Under the pieces are notes generated by a model. It saw only the letters and a list, made by a program, of their open reading frames with translations. It did no database searches and was not told where the DNA came from. From Acidimicrobiaceae bacterium (GTDB lineage Bacteria > Actinomycetota > Acidimicrobiia > Acidimicrobiales > Microtrichaceae): 5,867 bases of DNA. Shown piece after piece: positions 1 to 5,771 of the stretch; the stretch's first letter is position 1; each line of letters opens with the position of its first letter. The DNA lies in the NCBI GenBank assembly GCA_003514205.1, contig DORQ01000324.1:1-5867 (forward strand), written 5' to 3'. The translations under genes were made by a program, and so were the position numbers.

Positions 1-1
1 C

Positions 2-865
2 GAACTGAGATCGATTCATCGCACAAGGGCCGCCCAGACGCGGCGACGAGTTGCCGCTTCAACGAGCAGAGGGTTGTGGCTCGGCCTGCCGCTCGCTGCA
101 GCGGCCATGGTGATTGGTGGGTGCGCGAACGGTGATGCTGATTCGAAGTCATCAGCCTCAGACACGACTGTGGCCACCTCTGCAGCGCCCAAGCCATCCT
201 CTGCTGTCGATGAACCTGAGGTGTCTGAGGAAACCCAGCCCAAGGGTCTGACTGACCAGTTTGGGCAGCGCTATTGCGAGGTGCTCGCCATCTCGGTTTC
301 CGATGCAGGAACTGTCGGTGAGGTTTGGGGCACTCAAGGCATCAATGATTGTCCACAAGAGTTGTTCGCCACGATGGATTCACGCGCAATCGCAGCCGAG
401 CTGGGAACCAATGCGGCGGTCTTGAACGGGCCAAGGTATTGGACACTCGACCGGATCGTCGCGAACGAACTCGCCGGCTCGATGGAAACCCGTGTACTTG
501 GTGGGATGCCGATGAGGTCGATCGCGACCATCGAGTTCGGTGACAAACTGCCAGACCGCACACCACTTTCGGAAACCTCAGTGGCCCGCGACACCGAGTT
601 TGTGTTTTCCAAAGGGCGCGAGATCCACGAGCTCACTAGCCCCGATGGCTCTGTATATGTGATGCAGTCATACAGCATCGAGCTCGATCCCGACCTCACC
701 GCGGATATGCTCAGCGCACTCGGCCCACGGCTGGATCTCCCCGATGGCTGGTCGTTCGCAAGTCGGGTCGTGGAGGAGGACCTCGTCGTCGAGGACATCG
801 ATGGGACAGCCACCGTCATCCAAGACAAATTCCGAAACTCCTATCAGCTCAGGGCCAGACCCTGA
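2..865 (+). CDS. Conserved hypothetical lipoprotein, probably 5'-truncated by the window edge
   Basis: No function is known to me. The reading frame is open from base 2 to the TGA at 863-865. The only good internal start is TTG at 74, which would give 263 aa, but purine-rich AGAGGG abuts it too closely for a ribosome site and the resulting signal peptide lacks a charged N-region. The upstream in-frame residues (TRRRVAAS followed by hydrophobic LWLGLPLAAAAMVIGGC) make a better lipoprotein signal, even Tat-like, so the start probably lies before the window. The lipobox is IGGC, with lipidated Cys17 counted from the TTG. A Ser/Thr/Ala/Glu-rich linker follows (about 20-55), then a folded domain with YCEV (Cys68), NDCP (Cys93), NGPRYWTLDRI (118-128), and a C-terminal half containing SYSIELDPDLT, LDLPDGWSFASR and TVIQDKFRNSYQ. 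I recall similar conserved blocks in unnamed secreted proteins of actinobacteria and proteobacteria. Cys68 and Cys93 could form a disulfide. Confidence 0.8.
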   Translation, partial: ELRSIHRTRAAQTRRRVAASTSRGLWLGLPLAAAAMVIGGCANGDADSKSSASDTTVATSAAPKPSSAVDEPEVSEETQPKGLTDQFGQRYCEVLAISVSDAGTVGEVWGTQGINDCPQELFATMDSRAIAAELGTNAAVLNGPRYWTLDRIVANELAGSMETRVLGGMPMRSIATIEFGDKLPDRTPLSETSVARDTEFVFSKGREIHELTSPDGSVYVMQSYSIELDPDLTADMLSALGPRLDLPDGWSFASRVVEEDLVVEDIDGTATVIQDKFRNSYQLRARP

Positions 866-951
866 CCGCTGGAACTCGGGTCGGGTTCTAGACGTCAGCA
901 ATGAGCAACGCGGCGGAGCGTCGAGGGTTGCACATCGCCAATCCGCTCGAC

Positions 952-972
952 GGCTGATCTGGTTGATCGGCT
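952..972 (+). terminator. Weak hairpin between convergent genes (possible terminator)
   Basis: In the 108-bp gap between two converging genes, GGCTGATC (952-959) can pair as RNA with GATCGGCT (965-972) around the loop TGGTT, using two G-U pairs. No T-tract follows, so intrinsic termination is uncertain. The rest of the gap (866-951) shows nothing I can call. Confidence 0.25.
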
Positions 973-973
973 C

Positions 974-1921
974 CTAAGGCCGCACGATGATGTTGCCCCG
1001 TTTGTGGCCGCTATCGACTCGTAGATGCGCTTCGACAATGTCGTCGAGATCGAAGACCCCGTCGTATACGACGGTAAGGGTGCCTTCCTTGATGAGATTG
1101 AGCAGCAACTTTGCATCCTCCGCGCGTTCGGGTGCGGTGCCGGTGATGACGTTGCCGCGGGCTGTGAGGATCGTGCCGAGGTCGGCAACCGCTAGGAGGG
1201 CAACCCCCTCCGCGGTGAGGAGTGGTCGGCTGGTTTTGATGCCTAGGTTGCCAACGGTGTCGAGCACAACGTCAAAGCGTTCGGCAATGGAGAGGAGGTC
1301 AACCTTGGTGTAATCGATGACGTTGTCGGCTCCAAGCTGGGTGACGAGTTCGCGGTTCGCTCCGCTGGTCACGGCAGTGACAATTGCGCCGAACTGTTTG
1401 GCGAGCTGAATGGCGTTGGTTCCAACGGCGCCAGAGGCGCCGTTGATGAGGACAGATTGACCAGGTCCCACCTGAGCTTTGTCTCGCAGGAAGAACAACG
1501 CGGTGGTGCCGCCGAACAGAACTCCGGCAGCATCTTCGTGGGTCACCGAAGCGGGCTTTCGCGCGACTTTCTTCGCTGGCAGGGCAACGTAGTCGGCGTG
1601 GGCGCCGAATTTGATGCCCGTCATAGCGCACACCTCGTCTCCGGGCTCGAATCCGGTCACCTTGGGCCCGACGGCCTCGATGACTCCAGAGAAGGAGCTG
1701 CCGAGGATGTGTTTGCGTGGCCGACGGATACCGAACATCAGACGGGCTGGCACGCGGAACCCCCGAGGGAATCGAGCGGCGCGGATGCGAGCGTCAGCTG
1801 AGGTAACCGCCGCGGCCCTGACGCGAATCAACACCTCGTTGGCGCCTGGAACTGGTTGTGCAACCTCGGCGATTCGAACCACCTCGGGGCCACCATATTG
1901 CTGGTTGACTGCTGCCTTCAT
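974..1921 (-). CDS. Zinc-free MDR oxidoreductase, quinone oxidoreductase-like NAD(P)-dependent dehydrogenase
   Basis: A complete 315-aa medium-chain dehydrogenase/reductase, the usual length for the quinone oxidoreductase subgroup, which reduces quinones or activated alkenes with NAD(P)H in the cytoplasm. The N-terminal GroES-like domain opens MKAAVNQQYGGPEVV and contains HILGSSFSGVIEAVG (71-85) and FEPGDEVCA (91-99). The Rossmann domain carries the nucleotide loop INGASGAVGTNAIQLAK (159-175), and the protein ends with the family signature GHKRGNIIV (305-313). The catalytic zinc cysteine of alcohol dehydrogenases is absent (AVTSADARIR instead), so a zinc-free mechanism is expected. I chose ATG at 1921 over the in-frame GTG at 1927 because AGGGAG sits 5 nt upstream of the ATG and would overlap the GTG. 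The gene is divergent from the TetR-type repressor, and the palindrome at 1934-1967 lies just upstream of its ribosome site, so repression by that protein is likely. The substrate cannot be predicted. Confidence 0.93.
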   Translation of the reverse strand: MKAAVNQQYGGPEVVRIAEVAQPVPGANEVLIRVRAAAVTSADARIRAARFPRGFRVPARLMFGIRRPRKHILGSSFSGVIEAVGPKVTGFEPGDEVCAMTGIKFGAHADYVALPAKKVARKPASVTHEDAAGVLFGGTTALFFLRDKAQVGPGQSVLINGASGAVGTNAIQLAKQFGAIVTAVTSGANRELVTQLGADNVIDYTKVDLLSIAERFDVVLDTVGNLGIKTSRPLLTAEGVALLAVADLGTILTARGNVITGTAPERAEDAKLLLNLIKEGTLTVVYDGVFDLDDIVEAHLRVDSGHKRGNIIVRP

Positions 1922-1926
1922 GAGCA

Positions 1927-1932
1927 CTCCCT
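1927..1932 (-). promoter_or_regulatory. Ribosome binding site deciding the dehydrogenase start
   Basis: On the minus strand AGGGAG precedes ATG 1921 by 5 nt. It overlaps the alternative GTG at 1927, so it supports the ATG. Confidence 0.7.
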
Positions 1933-1933
1933 G

Positions 1934-1967
1934 AACACGTACCCTTACATCTGTAAGGGTACGTGTT
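1934..1967. promoter_or_regulatory. Perfect 34-bp palindrome, probable TetR-family operator (site 1)
   Basis: AACACGTACCCTTAC (1934-1948) and GTAAGGGTACGTGTT (1953-1967) are exact reverse complements around the spacer ATCT. The palindrome lies 12 bp upstream of the dehydrogenase start and 52 bp upstream of the repressor start. TetR-family proteins bind such inverted repeats as dimers, and arms this long could also accommodate two dimers. Its position suggests repression of both divergent promoters. I found no convincing -35/-10 pair on either strand, so exact promoter positions are not given. Confidence 0.85.
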
Positions 1968-1977
1968 GGATGGTAGC

Positions 1978-1991
1978 CTTACGAGTGTAAG
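1978..1991. promoter_or_regulatory. Second, shorter operator with the same core, CTTAC-N4-GTAAG (site 2)
   Basis: CTTAC (1978-1982), spacer GAGT, GTAAG (1987-1991). These arms and this 4-nt spacer are identical in layout to the core of site 1. The two centres (1950.5 and 1984.5) are 34 bp apart, about 3.2 helical turns. The site sits between site 1 and the repressor's ribosome site, so it would chiefly affect the repressor operon. Confidence 0.7.
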
Positions 1992-2008
1992 TTCGCAACC
2001 GATTCTGA

Positions 2009-2012
2009 AAGG
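2009..2012 (+). promoter_or_regulatory. Ribosome binding site deciding the TetR start
   Basis: AAGG within CTGAAAGGT lies 7 nt before ATG 2020. The alternative in-frame GTG at 1963 lies inside the operator and has no such site. Confidence 0.6.
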
Positions 2013-2019
2013 TACCCGG

Positions 2020-2679
2020 ATGGTCGGGCGTCCCCCGCTCAACTACGACCGAATCATCGAAGCCGCCGTGGCGGTGGCGGATCGAGGCGGCTTGGCTCAG
2101 GTGAGCATGCGCAACCTCGGCAAGGAATTGAGCGTGGAGGCGATGTCGATCTATCACCACCTCGCCGGTAAGGAAGCGCTACTCGACGGACTCGCGACCT
2201 GGTTCTTTACCCAAATTCAGCTCCCTCATCCAGCAGAACCGTGGAGGTCGGAGATGGTGTGCCGGGCCCGGTCGGCGCGCGACGCTTTGACAGCACACCC
2301 ATGGGCGCTCGGGCTGATCGAGTCCCGTCGCTCACCTGGACCAGCGCTGCTTCGCCACCACGATGCAGTCCTCGCCTGTCTTCGCCACAATGGCTTCTCC
2401 GTTGCCTTGGCCGCACACACATTCTCCGCGATCGATGCGTACGTGCACGGGTTTGTTCTGACCGAACTCAACCTGCCCTTCGATCCCGGTGAAAGCGCCG
2501 AAGAGTTTGTTGCCCACCTTGACGAGGTGTTGGACGCCAACGAATACCCGAGCCTCGTGGAGATGATCACCGAACAGGTGTCAGGCAAGTCATACGACTA
2601 CGCCAATGAGTTCGAGTTCGGGCTCGACCTCATCCTCGACAGTCTCCACCGTCACCTCGCCGACTCGGAGTCCCCATGA
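2020..2679 (+). CDS. TetR/AcrR-family transcriptional repressor
   Basis: A 219-aa one-component repressor of normal TetR length. The N-terminal DNA-binding domain shows the family pattern: helix 1 RIIEAAVAVADRGGLAQVSM (11-30), then LGKELSVEAMSIYHHLAGKEALLDGL (about 33-58), where the MSIYHHLAGKEALLD recognition-helix region is diagnostic. The remainder (about 70-215) is a helical ligand-binding and dimerisation domain resembling the tetracycline-repressor-type C-terminal domain. It includes LTAHPWALGLIESRRSPGPALLRHHDAVLACLR-like helices and SAIDAYVHGFVLTE. The effector is unknown. The start is ATG 2020, with AAGG 7 nt upstream and the common VGRPPLNYDRI opening. The 3' end overlaps the acetyltransferase start by ATGA (2676-2679), so the two are co-transcribed. 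Palindromes at 1934-1967 and 1978-1991 lie between it and the divergent dehydrogenase, so autoregulation plus control of that gene is the natural inference. Confidence 0.93.
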   Translation: MVGRPPLNYDRIIEAAVAVADRGGLAQVSMRNLGKELSVEAMSIYHHLAGKEALLDGLATWFFTQIQLPHPAEPWRSEMVCRARSARDALTAHPWALGLIESRRSPGPALLRHHDAVLACLRHNGFSVALAAHTFSAIDAYVHGFVLTELNLPFDPGESAEEFVAHLDEVLDANEYPSLVEMITEQVSGKSYDYANEFEFGLDLILDSLHRHLADSESP

Positions 2680-3206
2680 CGGGCGTGGACGACGACTCTG
2701 TGTCCATCCGTGCCGAGTCGCCTGGCGATGAGGAGGCCGTGGACGTGGTGGTGCGAGAAGCGTTCTTGCAGCAGTTTGGATCTGATGGTGAGGTTGGGCT
2801 GGTTCGAACATTGCGCGAGCGTGGCGAGCTGATACCCGAGCTCACGTTGGTGGCCGAGTCTGGCGGTCGGATCCTGGGATTCATTGCATTCAGCGAGGTG
2901 GAAGTAGATGGCGAACGGGTCGGCGGGCTGGGTCTAGCGCCAGTAGCGGTCATGCCCGAGCGACAGCGCTTGGGAATTGGCGAGATACTCATTCGTTCGG
3001 CACTGGATCGGGCGGCCTCGCTGGGTTGGCGTTTCGTGGTAGTGCTCGGACACGGTCAGTATTACTCCCGCTTCGGATTTGAACCAGCGGCCCCGCGAGG
3101 CCTTCGAGGTGCCTATGGCGATGGGCCTTCGTGGATGGTCGTGCCGTTGGCCAACCATGGGCTACTGTGCGGCACTGTGCGGCACTGCTCGGCCTTTCGC
3201 GAGTGA
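2676..3206 (+). CDS. GNAT-family N-acetyltransferase (YhbS-like)
   Basis: A 176-aa single-domain acetyltransferase that would transfer acetyl from acetyl-CoA to an amine; the substrate is unknown. The N-terminal part VSIRAESPGDEEAVDVVVREAF (9-30) is the usual GNAT beginning. Motif A, the acetyl-CoA pyrophosphate loop, is seen in LAPVAVMPERQRLGIGEILI (87-106) with Q97-x-x-G100-x-G102. VVVLGHGQYYSRFGFEPA (121-138) is typical of the YhbS-like subgroup, and the end GTVRHCSAF matches its usual G-V-R-AF close, so the protein looks complete. ATG 2676 overlaps the TetR stop (ATGA), and GGAG ends 5 nt before it, so translational coupling and shared control by the upstream repressor are likely. A 10-bp tandem repeat lies inside the last codons. 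The same fold is used for small-molecule detoxification, antibiotic modification or protein acetylation, and the sequence does not discriminate between these. Confidence 0.9.
   Translation: MTGVDDDSVSIRAESPGDEEAVDVVVREAFLQQFGSDGEVGLVRTLRERGELIPELTLVAESGGRILGFIAFSEVEVDGERVGGLGLAPVAVMPERQRLGIGEILIRSALDRAASLGWRFVVVLGHGQYYSRFGFEPAAPRGLRGAYGDGPSWMVVPLANHGLLCGTVRHCSAFRE
3165..3194 (+). repeat. 10-bp tandem repeat in the acetyltransferase 3' end
   Basis: CTGTGCGGCA occurs twice in tandem (3165-3174, 3175-3184), followed by a degenerate third unit matching at 7 of 10 bases. The unit length is not a multiple of three, so gain or loss of a unit would change the C-terminal frame. The present frame retains the family-like ending. 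Confidence 0.6.
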
Positions 3207-3308
3207 TCAGCGCCCGTGAGGGCAATTTCGCCTCTCGTTACCGAAGGTTCATCTGCTCGATATTGGGGCGTCGATGCGTTGTCGCCGGGGTCGTCGAGTG
3301 TTGACCGC

Positions 3309-4418
3309 ATGCACAAGCACATCGCGATCTTTGAAGTTCCGGGCGGTAGTGACAAGGGCACCGATGGTCATCGGGCGGACACCATGCCAATCGTCGAGGC
3401 GCTGCGAGCCCTCGGGTGGGGAGCAGAGGTCATCTTCTATTCCGATGACTGCGTGGAGGAGATTTTCGAGACCGTGGTGTCGTCCTGTGATGGCTATGTC
3501 CCCAGGGTCAACCCAGGGAGCATTCCAGAAGGCGATGAGAAGTTTCATGGGCTACTGGAGCGACTGAGCGCAGCGGGCCTCATCGGTATGACACATCCGG
3601 ACACTATGGCGTCCTTTGGTACCAAAGCCTCGTTGACGACCTTGACTGACACCTGGCTGGTGCCGGATGACACCTACGCGTACTACCTTCTTGACGAGCT
3701 GCGCGATGGGCTCTCGAAGAGCTTGTCGTATGGGTCGAGAGTGCTGAAGCAGAACCGAGGGTCCACTGGCAAGGGGATCTGGCGGGTTGAACTCCTTGAC
3801 CCAAGATCGGCTGAACCAGGAGTGAGCGTGCCACTCGATGCTCAAGTCCGATGCACCGAGGCCGTGGACAACCACTGCGAGGTCTATTCGCTGGGCGATT
3901 TCGTCAAGTTCTGCGAGCGATATCTCACTGGAGATGGTGGACTAGTCGTCGATATGCGGTTCATGCCGCGGATCTCAGAGGGCGAGATCCGCCTGGTGTT
4001 CGTTGGATCCAGACCCGTCGCGGTCATCCGCAAGGTGCCAGCAATGGCGGAAGGAGCGTTCAGTGCAACGTTGTTCTCGGGAGCCGACTACAGCTACCAC
4101 GATCCTTCCGACTACGCCGATCTGGTGTCGAGGTTCGAGGATGTATTGCCGGTTGTCGCAGTTCGACTTGGAGGTGGCGGACCACTTCCCTTGCTGTGGA
4201 CAGCTGACTTCATGGCCGATTGGGGCCCCAGCGGGGAGGATGCACACGTATTGGGCGAGATGAACTGCTCGTGCGTCGGTTTTACGTCTGAACTCGACCG
4301 TGGCATACAAGACAAGGTCGCACTCGAGATCATCCTCAGAGTCTCCGAGGCGGCTACCGGTCTTCGCCATGGTGCGAGCGTTGAGATATCGCCGCGGGAA
4401 CCTCTCGTTCTGGCGTGA
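3309..4418 (+). CDS. Cj0069-family protein, ATP-grasp-like enzyme of unknown function
   Basis: 369 aa from ATG 3309. I recognise the family named after Campylobacter jejuni Cj0069 from IAIFEVPGGSDKGTDGHRADT (5-25), VLKQNRGSTGKGIWRVE (145-161), CTEAVDNH (182-189), FSATLFSGA (251-259) and GEMNCSCVGFTS (316-327). The family has no established activity. The layout resembles glutathione-synthetase-type ATP-grasp ligases: the glycine-rich loop GSTGKGIW (151-158) could hold ATP phosphates, MPRISEGEIRLVFVG (219-233) resembles the central R-x-GE-R strand pair, and TADF (298-301) with E317-x-N319 could supply metal ligands. A cytoplasmic carboxylate-amine ligase is therefore an inference, not a demonstrated role. 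ATG 3309 is chosen because the conserved region begins there. An in-frame GTG at 3216 would add 31 low-complexity residues, and the ribosome signal at 3309 is weak (GAG 10 nt upstream). The gene lies 102 bp after the acetyltransferase, so read-through from that operon is possible but unproven. Confidence 0.88.
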   Translation: MHKHIAIFEVPGGSDKGTDGHRADTMPIVEALRALGWGAEVIFYSDDCVEEIFETVVSSCDGYVPRVNPGSIPEGDEKFHGLLERLSAAGLIGMTHPDTMASFGTKASLTTLTDTWLVPDDTYAYYLLDELRDGLSKSLSYGSRVLKQNRGSTGKGIWRVELLDPRSAEPGVSVPLDAQVRCTEAVDNHCEVYSLGDFVKFCERYLTGDGGLVVDMRFMPRISEGEIRLVFVGSRPVAVIRKVPAMAEGAFSATLFSGADYSYHDPSDYADLVSRFEDVLPVVAVRLGGGGPLPLLWTADFMADWGPSGEDAHVLGEMNCSCVGFTSELDRGIQDKVALEIILRVSEAATGLRHGASVEISPREPLVLA

Positions 4419-4435
4419 ATGCCAGTTTGCCGTTT

Positions 4436-4467
4436 GGTTGCACCTTTCAGGAGTGTGGTGCCTAACC
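4436..4467. terminator. Bulged hairpin between convergent genes (possible bidirectional terminator)
   Basis: In the 62-bp convergent gap, GGTTGCACC (4436-4444) pairs with GGTGC (4457-4461) and AACC (4464-4467), giving a 9-bp stem with a 2-nt bulge and a 12-nt loop. An alternative small stem is GTGGT/ACCAC (4455-4469). Neither strand has a T-tract after the stem, so termination by this hairpin is tentative. Confidence 0.35.
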
Positions 4468-4480
4468 ACGAGAGCCGGCC

Positions 4481-5722
4481 TCATCGCGACCGTGTAGTCA
4501 TGGCCTCCGCGATCACCGTTCCGACGAGCTCGGGATTGTATTCGACGCTCCGGGTGGCTTGGCTGATCGACAGTGCGAACCCGCTGTCGAGTTCTGGGCA
4601 GTACCCAACTCGTACTCCCCAGAATCCTTCGTGGCTCCAACAGGTCACGCCATTGAGGTCGCTGCGGAAGATGCCAGCCCCCGCAGCGTAGGGAGTGGGG
4701 TCGCCTGGCACGCGCACATCAGTGTTGGTTTCCGGAATGGCGTGCATGAGCTCGAGGGAGGACTCAGACGAGAAGACGTTCCCTTCGTGGAGTGCGGTGA
4801 AGAAGTTGAGGAGATCATCGAGGGTGGACACGAGCCCACCCCCGCCGAACAAATCGATGGTCGGGCTCCAATCGAACGTGTCCAGCTCACCGAAGAACTG
4901 ATGAGCTCGCGGTGATTGACCCTCTGGTGCTGGCTCAATGAGTTCGAGGTAGGTGTGGTTCAGCCCAAGGCCTTCATAGTCGAGTAGCGACCGAAGGGAG
5001 GCGCCAAGGTCGTCGCCGGTTGCTTGTTCGATGATGGCACCGAGGAGCGCGTAGCCGGTGTCGGAGTAGTGGTACGTCGTGCCGGGAGGGGCCACCGGCT
5101 CGCCCAACATGGCAAGGTCCACCTGATCTTGGCGGGTCCACACGCGTTGGGGATCAGCCATGACTTGACCCACGTAGTCAAGGCCGGGCCCGAAGGTGAA
5201 GTCGACAATGCCGCTGGTGTGGGTGAGGAGTTGGCGAACGGTGATGATCCGTGGCTGGTATCCGCCACGGGTCAGTGCCTCGTTGAGCGATGTGGGGATG
5301 AGCGGCTCGATTGAGTCATCCACACCAAACCGGTCTACCTCGATCAGTTTCAAGGTCGCGGCAGCGACGAATGTTTTCGTCACGCTGGCGATTCGAAAAC
5401 TCGCTGAAGGATTGATCGGTGTGCCGGTCTGGGGATCACCGATTCCGGCCGCAGCGGAGAGGTTGTTTCCGCGAACCCGTATTTGCACAATCTCCGCCCG
5501 CAATTGAGGGTCACGTTCGAGGTCGGTGGTCACAGCGTTCTGGAGTTGTGTGGCGAACGCTCTCAGTCCTTCGGGCTGCGTGGTTGTTGTGATCGGGTTC
5601 GAGGTGGTCGTGACCGAAACGGTGTCAGGTGGGGATTCGGTGCGGGAGGTTGAGCAGGCCGCGAGGAGTGCGCCGCTGCTGATCAACGTCAAGATGATTC
5701 GGTGGCCATTTCGCATAGTCAT
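4481..5722 (-). CDS. Beta-lactamase-family serine hydrolase, predicted lipoprotein
   Basis: 413 aa, related to class C beta-lactamases and DD-peptidases of the R61 type. Residues 1-22 form a lipoprotein signal: charged MRNGHR, a hydrophobic stretch, then lipobox LAAC with Cys23. A Thr-rich spacer (about 34-50) leads to the catalytic domain. Motif 1 is S113-V-T-K116 (nucleophile and general base), followed by the family block LLTHTSGI (165-172). Motif 2 is Y219-S-D221, where YSN or YAN is commoner. Motif 3 is H364-E-G366 in SHEGFWG, in the position of the KTG/HTG triad. GGGGLVSTLDDLLNFF (293-308) is also typical. Cys361 and Cys375 could form a disulfide. The protein should act outside the membrane as a peptidase, esterase or amide hydrolase; antibiotic resistance should not be assumed. 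The start is ATG 5722 or ATG 5716, both near a weak GGTAG signal. The palindrome at 5718-5742 covers the start codon, and the PadR-type gene is divergent, so repression by it is likely. Confidence 0.93.
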   Translation of the reverse strand: MTMRNGHRIILTLISSGALLAACSTSRTESPPDTVSVTTTSNPITTTTQPEGLRAFATQLQNAVTTDLERDPQLRAEIVQIRVRGNNLSAAAGIGDPQTGTPINPSASFRIASVTKTFVAAATLKLIEVDRFGVDDSIEPLIPTSLNEALTRGGYQPRIITVRQLLTHTSGIVDFTFGPGLDYVGQVMADPQRVWTRQDQVDLAMLGEPVAPPGTTYHYSDTGYALLGAIIEQATGDDLGASLRSLLDYEGLGLNHTYLELIEPAPEGQSPRAHQFFGELDTFDWSPTIDLFGGGGLVSTLDDLLNFFTALHEGNVFSSESSLELMHAIPETNTDVRVPGDPTPYAAGAGIFRSDLNGVTCWSHEGFWGVRVGYCPELDSGFALSISQATRSVEYNPELVGTVIAEAMTTRSR

Positions 5723-5742
5723 ATATCTACCAGATATATGAC
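5718..5742. promoter_or_regulatory. Perfect AT-rich palindrome over the serine hydrolase start, probable PadR operator
   Basis: GTCATATATCT (5718-5728) and AGATATATGAC (5732-5742) are exact reverse complements around ACC. The site overlaps the hydrolase ATG at 5722 and its ribosome region, where a bound protein would block expression. It lies 29 bp before the PadR-type start. PadR-family dimers bind AT-rich inverted repeats of this kind, but assignment to this particular regulator is inferred from position. Confidence 0.75.
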
Positions 5743-5743
5743 G

Positions 5744-5762
5744 CTATTGCTACTAGTAATAG
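5744..5762. promoter_or_regulatory. Imperfect palindrome next to the first, possible second operator or promoter element
   Basis: CTATTGCTA (5744-5752) and TAGTAATAG (5754-5762) pair at 8 of 9 positions around one base. Its centre is 23 bp from that of the palindrome at 5718-5742, about two helical turns. The AT-rich stretch also probably holds the promoters of the divergent pair, but no clear -35/-10 pair is visible. Confidence 0.5.
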
Positions 5763-5771
5763 AGTCCAGTG

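Noticed and set aside
334..828. Minus-strand open frame of 164 codons opposite the lipoprotein gene
   Set aside because: It is Ser/Arg-rich and without motifs, and the plus frame shows a clear lipobox and conserved blocks. It is an antisense shadow.
1963..2019. GTG at 1963 as the start of the TetR protein (19 extra residues)
   Set aside because: It lies inside the right arm of the operator palindrome and has no ribosome site. ATG 2020 has AAGG at 7 nt and matches the usual family opening.
3216..3308. GTG at 3216 as the start of the Cj0069-family protein (31 extra residues)
   Set aside because: The extra segment is low-complexity, and the conserved family region starts at the ATG at 3309. 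Because the GTG lies only 9 bp after the acetyltransferase stop, it is not wholly excluded.
3207..3308. Possible promoter in the 102-bp gap before the Cj0069-family gene
   Set aside because: AT-rich GATATT near 3257 could be a -10, but no matching -35 or operator-like repeat was found, so it is not called.
3975..4640. Long minus-strand open frame of 221 codons
   Set aside because: It lies antisense to the Cj0069-family gene and extends into the serine hydrolase region. Its product is Arg/His-rich without recognisable motifs, as expected for a shadow frame in GC-rich DNA.
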